DNA from: Lysobacteraceae bacterium
GTDB lineage: Bacteria; Bdellovibrionota; UBA1018; JAGTJX01
Direction of reading: 5' to 3'
Assembly: GCA_023657465.1 (NCBI GenBank)
Contig: JAGTJX010000001.1
Span: 359,090 to 423,089, forward strand
Length of the DNA: 64,000 nt
The position numbers were made by a program, and so were the translations under genes. The notes under the pieces are model-generated. The model made no database searches, was not told where the DNA came from, and was given only the letters and a program-made list of their open reading frames with translations. Each line of letters opens with the position of its first letter. Position 1 is the stretch's first letter. This document shows, one piece after another, positions 32,872 to 40,708 of the stretch.

Positions 32872-34353
32872 ATGAAACAAGTGTATCTCGATTTAATTCT
32901 TTGTCTACTACTGCTGACCGGATGCACTCAAAAACAAGCTAAATTCAGCGGGCTTAAACTACATCTTTCAGCAGAACCTGCAACACTCAATCCCTCTGCA
33001 TTTGAAGATGGCCACGGACTTAAAGTCTTGGCAAACATCGTTGATCCACTCTTCGAGAATGATCAATCTGGTACTCTTAAGCTTCTTTCTGCTAAGGATT
33101 TTTCAATTATTGATAATGGAAAACGAATCATCATCCACATTAAAGATGGCCTTAAGTGGTCAGATGGATCATTTGTTAAGTCAGATGATTTTCAATTTGG
33201 AATTGAGCGTGCGATTGACCCTAAGCGCAGTGGAAAGCAAGCACACCTTTTTAAAGCCCTAAAGTCAATTGAAACCCCAGATGCTAAAACCATTATTTTC
33301 AATCTCAATGAGCCATCTCCCTACTTCTTAAAGACTCTCTCACTTCCTGTTTCTCCACTCCCTAAAAACTGGTTTATGTCACAAAGTAGTGAAAGGGGAT
33401 GGTCAATTGACATGCCAACTAATGGTCCTTATTACGTTTCTAACTACCAAAAAGGGCAGTGGATCGACCTAAAAGAAAATCTACATTATGGAATCTTAAC
33501 CAGAAAACCAAAATCTAAAGAAATCAGGTGGATCATTGTTCAAGATGAGCAAACTGCTTCTCAACTTTTTAGATCCGGTGGAATTGACATCCTTACCCGA
33601 GTTCCTAGTTTTGAAGTAAAGAAATTCAAGGCTGAAAACACACTCAATGTTTCTCCCTTTGCTGCGACTTTTTATATTGGATTTAATTTAAATAAAGCTC
33701 CTTCAAATAATGTCAATTTTAGAAAGCTTTTTGCTGAAGCCATAGACCCAGAGGCAGTGGTTTCTCTTATTGAAGGATTTGATACCCCCGCAACCTCTTG
33801 GCTACCTCCTGGCTTCGAAGGAAGCAATTTTCAACCGAAAAAGACTTCTCAGAGACTTCATTCAAAAGATTACCCCGGCGTTGAACTGAGTTTTGACAGT
33901 AGTTTAAAGAATCAAACGATTTCAGAATTCATTCAATCTCAGGTGCTTAAAAAAACCAAAATCTCAATAACACTCAGCCCTGCAGACTGGAAAACACATC
34001 TTTCTAAACTCAATGCGGGTGCAACAGCTGTTTTTAGGTTTGCTTGGCAAGCACCCTTTTCTGATCCCATTCCACACCTAGAGGTTTTCACTACAAACAA
34101 TCCAAATAACAAAACAGGCTGGAGCTCGAAGAGTTACGATGATCTCATTGCTAAAATAAGAAAAACTCCATCGGGGAATGCTCGCGTAACGCTTATTCAT
34201 AGCGCTCTCAAAATATTACTAGATGACGAGCGAGTGATTATTCCAGTCTATCACTATAAACAACTACACGCAGTTTCCACTAAAGTTAAAGGCTTCTCAG
34301 TGAATCCATTTTCAATTATTCCGATTCATAATCTAGAGATAACTAAGCCTTAA
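32872..34353 (+). CDS. ABC transporter substrate-binding lipoprotein (OppA/DppA family)
   Basis: Family 5 extracellular solute-binding protein, 493 residues, likely for peptides or similar solutes. The N-terminus is a lipoprotein signal (LILCLLLLTGC, lipobox LTGC). Family motifs are LHLSAEPATLNPS, IHIKDGLKWSDGS, and DDFQFGIERAIDPKRSG. No permease or ATPase genes are adjacent, so it must use a transporter encoded elsewhere or have another role. It diverges from mltA and converges on the next gene with an 11-bp overlap. No ribosome site precedes its ATG. Confidence 0.9.
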   Translation: MKQVYLDLILCLLLLTGCTQKQAKFSGLKLHLSAEPATLNPSAFEDGHGLKVLANIVDPLFENDQSGTLKLLSAKDFSIIDNGKRIIIHIKDGLKWSDGSFVKSDDFQFGIERAIDPKRSGKQAHLFKALKSIETPDAKTIIFNLNEPSPYFLKTLSLPVSPLPKNWFMSQSSERGWSIDMPTNGPYYVSNYQKGQWIDLKENLHYGILTRKPKSKEIRWIIVQDEQTASQLFRSGGIDILTRVPSFEVKKFKAENTLNVSPFAATFYIGFNLNKAPSNNVNFRKLFAEAIDPEAVVSLIEGFDTPATSWLPPGFEGSNFQPKKTSQRLHSKDYPGVELSFDSSLKNQTISEFIQSQVLKKTKISITLSPADWKTHLSKLNAGATAVFRFAWQAPFSDPIPHLEVFTTNNPNNKTGWSSKSYDDLIAKIRKTPSGNARVTLIHSALKILLDDERVIIPVYHYKQLHAVSTKVKGFSVNPFSIIPIHNLEITKP

Positions 34354-34726
34354 AATCTGCGAGTCTATTCTTCTCAGCGTCGAATATCTCTTCATAAAGA
34401 CTGACATGATAAACATCGTTTGCGAGCCTGGATTGTTTTAGGATTTTGATGAAACCTTCATATTCAGCTCTTAAGCTTTCTTCAAGCCTTTTGGTCTCCG
34501 CATCTACAATGTCAAACTCAGCAAAAATCTTTTCCTTTTTGGATGCAGAAGCTAGAAGTAGAGTGTATTCTTTTTTGAGCTTGTCGATAACTTCATCGAT
34601 ATTTTTTACAGAAAATCTCTCGTCGACTTTAACAGGTCCTGTAGGTTTCTTCGCTTCTACTGGTTTAACTTCTGCTGGTTTCTCAGCTGGCTTTCCCTCA
34701 CCAGGAGGTTTTGGTACATCCGCCAT
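34343..34726 (-). CDS. Small proline/lysine-rich coiled-coil protein
   Basis: A 127-residue cytoplasmic protein without recognised family. The first 35 residues are a low-complexity P/K/E linker with PAEVKPVEAKKP-type repeats. The remainder is helical and heptad-like (VIDKLKKEYTLLLASASKKE, ETKRLEESLRAEYEGFIKI). It is third in a minus-strand operon, sharing one base with the STAS-like gene upstream. It probably works with that protein. It overlaps the convergent substrate-binding gene by 11 bp. Confidence 0.6.
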   Translation of the reverse strand: MADVPKPPGEGKPAEKPAEVKPVEAKKPTGPVKVDERFSVKNIDEVIDKLKKEYTLLLASASKKEKIFAEFDIVDAETKRLEESLRAEYEGFIKILKQSRLANDVYHVSLYEEIFDAEKNRLADFKA

Positions 34727-35328
34727 TAGAGAAGTCCCTTTCTTTTTAGCGCTTCTTGAAATGGTACCAAAACAGCTTCATATCTGCTTCGTGTTTCTTG
34801 AAAATCTTTTGCATCCATTTGTAGACCGCGCAGAGTTTTTAATACCCCATCCGCTTGTGCTGCTAGAATGGGGTGAAACTTATTAAGAGCGTTATTTTTC
34901 GCCACAAGTTTAAGGAAAATATCTTCGCTCAGTGCACGTCCACCCATTTTGTCTGATGCTTCTTTTTCTTTTGCACGTAGAGCAATGACTTGAATATTGA
35001 GCTTCTGCCACTCAAGAATTTTAGCAGCAATCTTACTCTTTAAACTATCGAGAACAGTTTTTAAGTCTGGAGAGTCTGAAATCTCAGCTACTGTTGAAAC
35101 CATTTTGAGACCCAATTGTACATAACCCGGATGGGTTCTTACAGCTTTAAGTGCTGAAACTGCGCCAACCGTAGGTTTAGCTTCGGACAGATCGAGAATG
35201 ACTACTACAGGATTAGATTCCTTGATCTTCCTTACTCCTGCCATCATGACTGGGACGTTTTCAGGACTCACTTCTGCGAAAACAGAAATCAGTGCAACCT
35301 CTCCGAAGTTTATTAAATCTAACTTCAT
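34726..35328 (-). CDS. STAS-like domain protein
   Basis: About 200 residues. The first ~100 read like a STAS/anti-anti-sigma fold: strand LINFGEVALISVF, helix, strand PVVVILDLSEAKPTVG, helix AVSALKAVRTHPGY and strand LGLKMVSTVAEI. The phosphorylatable serine of SpoIIAA is not obvious. The C-terminal half (IAAKILEWQKLNIQVIALRA and onward) is a long helical region. It overlaps the HDOD-like gene by 4 bp and the next gene by 1 bp, so the three are translationally coupled. The fold call is by pattern only. Confidence 0.5.
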   Translation of the reverse strand: MKLDLINFGEVALISVFAEVSPENVPVMMAGVRKIKESNPVVVILDLSEAKPTVGAVSALKAVRTHPGYVQLGLKMVSTVAEISDSPDLKTVLDSLKSKIAAKILEWQKLNIQVIALRAKEKEASDKMGGRALSEDIFLKLVAKNNALNKFHPILAAQADGVLKTLRGLQMDAKDFQETRSRYEAVLVPFQEALKRKGLL

Positions 35329-36416
35329 GCTTTCTCTTTCTTCTTAAAGGCAACAGCTTTAATAATGAGATCAAATCTTCTAAACTCTGGTCTTAGTCCT
35401 TGAGCAGGTTTTCCGTCCATCGCTGATACTTTTGCCATGTTTTGTGATGAATAAATCGAAAGATGTGCAATACAACTTAAGTCATATTGATCTGCATCTA
35501 GCTTCGAATCCAACTCAAATGGAGCGTAGAGATGATTGAGTGATCTTCCAATTGTTTTAATGGGTTCGAAAGCTTGCGAAAGAATTGAGGCAACCTGCAA
35601 ATGGTCTATTCCGAAAAACTGTCTTTGTATTAAAAGATCAATAGAAGGTGGAACTTTGAATTTTTCAATTTTTTTAATATGATCAAAATAAGCGGGTTGT
35701 AATAATCCAAGCACTGCTTTGCCTGCATTTGCGAGTAAGAGTGTGGCAGGAATTTGCTTCTCTAAAACCATTCTGGTTCTTGCTTTCGCAAGATTGATTG
35801 CGACTCCAGCTTGTGCAACGCTTTCTGTGATGGATAAGGTGAGTTGGTCATTGAATTTTTTTGATTGTGATCGATCAGTGAAGGTTGTCTCAAGAAGTGA
35901 GAGAAAATCATAAAGAAGCCCTGCGCACTGCGCTGTTCCGTAGTACCTAGTATCATCTGGAAACGCCTGATTGACTTGAGCAGTGTGTTTCAAGATTTGA
36001 GGAACCCGATTCATGAATCTTCCTGATTTAGGATCTTTTGCTAATTCTTTCGAAGGAATGAGTTCTGCTAAGTGACAAGCAATGAGGTACAGGCGCGTAT
36101 TATGAATACCAGCCATACGAATTGCTTCTTGAAGAGGAATAGCCTCTTGGGTTCCGCGTTGACTCTTGATCATTCCAATGAGGGTCTCGCCCCAGAAGAT
36201 CTTCGATTCAAAAATTTTTAAACATTGTGCGAGTAGATCTTCTGCTCGGTCATACTCAGCCCAAAGGACATCGCATCCCAACTGCATAACGGGGATGATA
36301 AACTTTTCTATCACACCCGAAATCGTGGCTTTCTCTAAATCAGTGACTGAAGGAGCTTCTTTAACGAGCTCTTCTAGCCTACTTAACTTAGGTACAGATT
36401 CTTTATTTAGGTTCAC
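35325..36416 (-). CDS. HDOD-like domain protein
   Basis: A 363-residue cytoplasmic protein, first of a three-gene operon. The region ~95-190 resembles the HDOD signalling fold: IPLQEAIRMAGIHNTRLYLI matches the 'I.S..QAI..LG...LR.L' helix, and ILKHTAQVNQAF plus CAGLLYDFLSLLE match 'W.HS...A' and 'GLLHD.G.L'. HDOD proteins lack HD phosphohydrolase metal ligands and act in signalling; here the usual GLLHD is GLLYD. A C-terminal part (SLNHLYAPFELDSKLDADQY) is unassigned. It diverges from the MscS gene with a 72-bp gap that could hold promoters. Confidence 0.5.
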   Translation of the reverse strand: MNLNKESVPKLSRLEELVKEAPSVTDLEKATISGVIEKFIIPVMQLGCDVLWAEYDRAEDLLAQCLKIFESKIFWGETLIGMIKSQRGTQEAIPLQEAIRMAGIHNTRLYLIACHLAELIPSKELAKDPKSGRFMNRVPQILKHTAQVNQAFPDDTRYYGTAQCAGLLYDFLSLLETTFTDRSQSKKFNDQLTLSITESVAQAGVAINLAKARTRMVLEKQIPATLLLANAGKAVLGLLQPAYFDHIKKIEKFKVPPSIDLLIQRQFFGIDHLQVASILSQAFEPIKTIGRSLNHLYAPFELDSKLDADQYDLSCIAHLSIYSSQNMAKVSAMDGKPAQGLRPEFRRFDLIIKAVAFKKKEKA

Positions 36417-36488
36417 AAACCCTCAGCATACCAAAATTATACCCTCATTTTTTTGATCCTGTGCAAAAATACGCTACAATAAGGGGAT

Positions 36489-37536
36489 ATGACCCAAAAA
36501 AAATGGCTACCTATTGATCGAATCATTGAGTTATTGGATGTTGAACCACTCACCATCATTCTCGCTTTTGCAATTGGTTCTTGGTTGATTTACAAAATTT
36601 TCTTAAGAAAACTCACTTCCGATAGACATAAAATGCTCAAAAGAGACTTTAAAAATCTCTCTGCAAATACATTTATTTGGCTTATCTGTACGACTATTTT
36701 TTCGTTTTTGGCCGAAAGAGAAACACTTCCCACTCTTTTAAATCGCTTATTACCTTACTTTGGTGTTCTGACTTTGATTTTGGGGTCTGTAGTTTTCGTA
36801 AAATCTTGGAAGATTATCGTTTTTGAATATCTGTTTTATAAAAACATGTCTGCAGGTGTGCCCGTACTCGTTGTGAATGTTTTTACGATACTTCTCTCCG
36901 TCACAATTGGGGGTTGGCTAGCCTCGGAACTTTTCTATTTAAAAGTTGTACCATTACTCGCTACCTCAGCTATTTTTTTCTATCGTTCTGGGTCTTGCAC
37001 TTCAGGATACTCTTGGAAACCTATTTTCAGGTTTAGCACTTCAAATTGACAAACCCTATTCCATCGGTGATTGGATTGAAGTTCAATCTTCAGGTCAAAA
37101 ATGGATCGGTGAAGTTTATGAAATTTCTTGGAGAGCAACGATTCTTAAAGGATTCACAGATGAGTGGCTTACAATTCCTAATAGAATCATGGCTGGTGCT
37201 CAGATATCAAATTTTGCAACCAAAGATCACCCTATTTGGAGAACTCTTACCTTCAAACTCACGCACGGACAAAATCCAGAAAAAATAAAAACAATTCTTT
37301 TGAGTGTTCTTGGTGAAATTCCAGAAATTCTTAAAACTCCTAAACCACTTGTTCTTCTCAGTGATTTAAACGAATCTTGGCTCCAGTTTCGAGTTGCCTA
37401 TTGTATTTTAGATTATGGTCATCAGTTTGATACCGCTGACTCTGTTTTTAGTACTGCACATACTCGTCTGAAGGCAGCTGGTGTTAGTATTGCGGCTCAA
37501 AGAATTGAAGTTTTAAAAAGCTTCTCCGAATTGTAA
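36489..37536 (+). pseudogene. MscS-family mechanosensitive channel, apparent frameshift
   Basis: Two overlapping frames together encode one MscS-like protein. Frame 1 (36489-37049) supplies the N-terminal membrane helices up to PLLATSAIF. The next frame (36946-37536) continues SIVLGLALQDTLGNLFSGLA, IGDWIEVQSSGQKWIGEVYE and WLTIPNRIMAG, the pore-lining helix and beta domain of MscS. Removing one T from the 7-T run at 36973-36979 restores a continuous protein of about 349 residues. It may be a sequencing error, a phase-variable tract or a true pseudogene. The next gene shows the same type of defect. Confidence 0.8.
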
Positions 37537-38545
37537 GTAAAATGCAAAACTGTCTGATCCCCATGCAAAATCAAGTCTTCCATTGATTCTATCTTTTTCA
37601 TCAATTCTATATTTAATTCCAAATCCAACAGAAGGAATTATTTTTTTTAGTAATTTGATCGAAAGTATTAGCTACACTACCTAAAGAGCCAAACACAGCT
37701 GCTCCTATTTTTTGCCAAACTATAAATCTATATTCTGCTTGTGTAGCCCAACCAATTCTATCTCTAAATCTACCTTCCCAATAGCCCCTTAAGACTCTTG
37801 ATCCCCCCAAAGTTGTGAGACTTGTAAATGGAACATCTCCTAAAGTCCACTGCATCCAATGCTGGACAGCAAGAACGCTCTCTAGAAAATCATATGAAAA
37901 ATACTTCCTGAGATCTAAACGAAATCTAGAAAAACTGAACTGGCTGACGAATGCCTCTGAATGCATCAATGCACTCCATTCCAGAAACTCTCCTTGTTTA
38001 GGAAAAAAAATAGAATCTCTAGTGTCATAGGATAAAATAACTCCTAGACCCAAAGTTCTGGCCTCGTTTACTCCTAGTAATTCGCCTGTAGTTCTGAGCT
38101 GGTTGATTCTTTGTTCAAACTCAATTACTGGACCTACGCCAATTTTCTTATCCCATTGTCTTCTTGCGATTAGTCTAAATCTTGGGAACTGAGTTGCAAA
38201 ACCAGTATATAAAGACGGGGAAGTGTCAGTTCCAAGACCATAAAATCGATCAGGCAAGCTGTAGTAACCCAACTCCCCATTGATTCTGTATTTTTCATCG
38301 GACAAATAGAGTTCTGGAAATAATTGAACCCCCCATTGCCCTCTCAAACTCATTAAACCAACAAGCCTGTAACTCGATGGCCTGGAATCTTCTAACTCAT
38401 CGCGCAACCTAAAGGTTTTAAGGTAAAAGCCTCCAAATGCCCAGTCAGTTTCTGGCCTATAAGAAAGCGCAGGAAGCAATAAGTCAGCTGCTATTGCTTG
38501 AGCACTTAGTAGTAATAATAAGGGAAAAACCTTATAGATAGACAT
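37513..38545 (-). pseudogene. Omp85/surface-antigen-like outer-membrane barrel, apparent frameshift
   Basis: As read, the frame stops at 37613 after 310 residues ending KKNNSFCWIWN. Removing one base from the 8-T run at 37641-37648 restores TKKIIPSVGFGIKYRIDEKD and continues to a stop at 37513, giving the terminus FYLQFGEAF with the terminal phenylalanine typical of outer-membrane barrels. The protein has a signal peptide (FPLLLLLSAQAIA) and surface-antigen motifs GLGVILSYDTRDSIFFPKQG and GGSRVLRGYWEGRFRD. The restored gene overlaps the MscS 3' end by 24 bp in convergent orientation. Confidence 0.78.
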
Positions 38546-38568
38546 TCGATTGTGATGAAAATATTACC

Positions 38569-39651
38569 ATGAAAACAGAAATGAAATCGACTGAAGCGCT
38601 CACTCTTCTTGGAATTTGTCCTAATGACTATGCATGGATTGATGTGAGGTCTGAAGGAGAGAATCTGGATGGATTTATTCCAGGGTTTCACAGCATACCC
38701 ATACTCAATAATCAAGAACGAGTGTTGGTTGGAACTACTTATAAAAAAGAAGGCCAACAGAAGGCCATTGAACTCGGCCACTCCTTAGTCCGTGACTCAA
38801 AAAATATTCGCGTTGATAGCTGGGAATCACTGATCAAGCAAAGCAAAACCCAGACAGCAATCGTGAACTGTTGGCGTGGTGGACTGAGAAGTAAAACTGC
38901 TTGTGAATGGTTGAATGAACGAAATATCAAAAGTATACGCATTGAGGGTGGCTACAAGGCACTTCGTGGTGAACTCCTTGAACAACTAGGACAATTACCA
39001 AAGCTCATTGTTCTCTCCGGGTTAACGGGAAGCGGAAAGACTAGATTGCTCAATAAATACAAATCACGCGCACTTGATCTTGAGTTTCATGCTCACCATA
39101 GAGGAAGCACATTCGGAATTCAAATCCGTGGAGAACAACCCAGGCAGGCTACTTTTGAAAATAAAATACTATTCGACCTCTATCAAAAAAGATTTGAGCT
39201 CCTAATAGAGGACGAGAGCATTCGTATTGGACAGGTACAAATCCCAAAAATACTTAAAGAAAAAATGCGAGCTTCTCCTGTCGTCTGGATAGATGCTGAA
39301 CTTAGTGAGCGCGTTGAGTGGATTGCTCAAGAGTATGTCATTGATCTTATTAAAAAAGGCTTTGAATCAGCTGAAATCATGAAAAAACTTGAGCAATCCC
39401 TTTTGCTTCTTACTAAAAAACTAGGATATGCACTCACAACTGAACTGAGACGAGAACTCATAAAAGCGTTTGAAACAAACCCGCTTGATTCATTATCTCA
39501 TATTGCATGGATAGAGCCCCTACTCACATGCCATTACGATAAGCTTTACGACTACTCATTCAAAAAATTTCCAAGAACCGTTATTTTTAAAGGAAAACCT
39601 AAGGAGTGCGAACAATGGATTCAAAACAAATTCGACTTACCGAAACCGTAA
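38569..39651 (+). CDS. selU: tRNA 2-selenouridine synthase
   Basis: Replaces sulfur of 2-thiouridine at wobble position 34 with selenium, using selenophosphate (also called MnmH or YbbB). The N-terminal rhodanese domain ends with the active-site loop VNCWRGGLRSKT (C101). A P-loop domain follows, with Walker A GLTGSGKT (151-158). The 360 residues are typical. It overlaps selD by 37 bp, which provides the selenium donor. Only 23 bp separate it from the divergent barrel gene. Confidence 0.94.
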   Translation: MKTEMKSTEALTLLGICPNDYAWIDVRSEGENLDGFIPGFHSIPILNNQERVLVGTTYKKEGQQKAIELGHSLVRDSKNIRVDSWESLIKQSKTQTAIVNCWRGGLRSKTACEWLNERNIKSIRIEGGYKALRGELLEQLGQLPKLIVLSGLTGSGKTRLLNKYKSRALDLEFHAHHRGSTFGIQIRGEQPRQATFENKILFDLYQKRFELLIEDESIRIGQVQIPKILKEKMRASPVVWIDAELSERVEWIAQEYVIDLIKKGFESAEIMKKLEQSLLLLTKKLGYALTTELRRELIKAFETNPLDSLSHIAWIEPLLTCHYDKLYDYSFKKFPRTVIFKGKPKECEQWIQNKFDLPKP

Positions 39652-40667
39652 AAAAAGGAGGTTGCGCTGCAAAACTACCCGCTAGTGATTTAAGAAAAGC
39701 TCTTGCAGATCTTAAGCTCCAAAAAAATAAGAACCTTATTGTCGGAACCGACACTCTGGACGATGCAGCTCTCTGGCACCTAGGTGGCGATCAACTTCTC
39801 ATTCAAACGTTAGATTTTTTTACTCCGATTGTGGATGATCCTGAAGATTTCGGTGCAATTGCAGCAGCAAATGCAATCAGCGATGTCTATGCGATGGGCG
39901 GAAAACCCATTACTGCACTCTCTATTCTAGCATTTCCGACTGAGCACTTATCTCTCGATGTCTTAGGTTCTCTTATGAAAGGTGCTGTCAGTAAGATTGA
40001 AGAGTCCGGCGCAGTACTAGCTGGCGGACATACGATTGATGATGAAACTCTGAAGCTTGGATTTTCGGTTTCAGGTTTAGTATGCAAGAATAAAGCCTGG
40101 ACAAATGCTGGAGCTAAGCCAGGAGATGTTCTTATTCTGACTAAGGGGCTAGGAACAGGAACGATCACGACTGCACTTAAAATCCGTGAAGCAAAAGAAA
40201 AGTCAGTAATCGCCGTCATTGAAAGCATGAAACAATTGAACCGAGTCCCTGAACTGATTGCTCAGCATTCCGTGAACGCTGCGACAGACATCACTGGTTT
40301 TGGATTAGCTGGACACTCGATGCAGGTCGCACTTGCTAGTGGTGTGAGTTTTGAAATATGGGCAGACGCGTTACCTGAAATCGAAGGAGCTCGAGCTAGT
40401 ATTGAAGACGAAATGCTCAATCGTGCTCACCGAACTAACGAAAAATATGTATCTGAGACGGTAATCTATGATTCTGTCTCAGATACCAATCACTGGCTCA
40501 CTTTAGATCCTCAAACCTCAGGCGGCCTTCTCCTCAGCGTCCCAGAGAATGACTCTAAAAAAATCCTCGATCAAATTCGTCCTTTTTTCAAATTATCAAC
40601 CATCATTGGTCGAGTAATAGAAAAGGGCAAACATCCTGTTGTTTTCAAAAAGACTCATTCATTTTAA
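39615..40667 (+). CDS. selD: Selenide, water dikinase (selenophosphate synthetase)
   Basis: Makes selenophosphate from selenide and ATP. The ATG at 39615 follows AAGGAG with 8-nt spacing; a GTG at 39606 is less likely. The N-terminal catalytic loop is KKGGCAAKL with C17 and K20, so this is a cysteine enzyme, not a selenocysteine one. Further motifs are VGTDTLDDAALW, VDDPEDFGAIAAANAISD (manganese/ATP site) and TDITGFGLAGHS. The 350 residues are normal. With selU it makes a complete selenouridine module; no selA or selB is seen in this window. Confidence 0.96.
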   Translation: MDSKQIRLTETVKKGGCAAKLPASDLRKALADLKLQKNKNLIVGTDTLDDAALWHLGGDQLLIQTLDFFTPIVDDPEDFGAIAAANAISDVYAMGGKPITALSILAFPTEHLSLDVLGSLMKGAVSKIEESGAVLAGGHTIDDETLKLGFSVSGLVCKNKAWTNAGAKPGDVLILTKGLGTGTITTALKIREAKEKSVIAVIESMKQLNRVPELIAQHSVNAATDITGFGLAGHSMQVALASGVSFEIWADALPEIEGARASIEDEMLNRAHRTNEKYVSETVIYDSVSDTNHWLTLDPQTSGGLLLSVPENDSKKILDQIRPFFKLSTIIGRVIEKGKHPVVFKKTHSF

Positions 40668-40708
40668 CTTTGAGAAGAGATTAAAAATTCGCTATTCTTC
40701 AAGGACTT

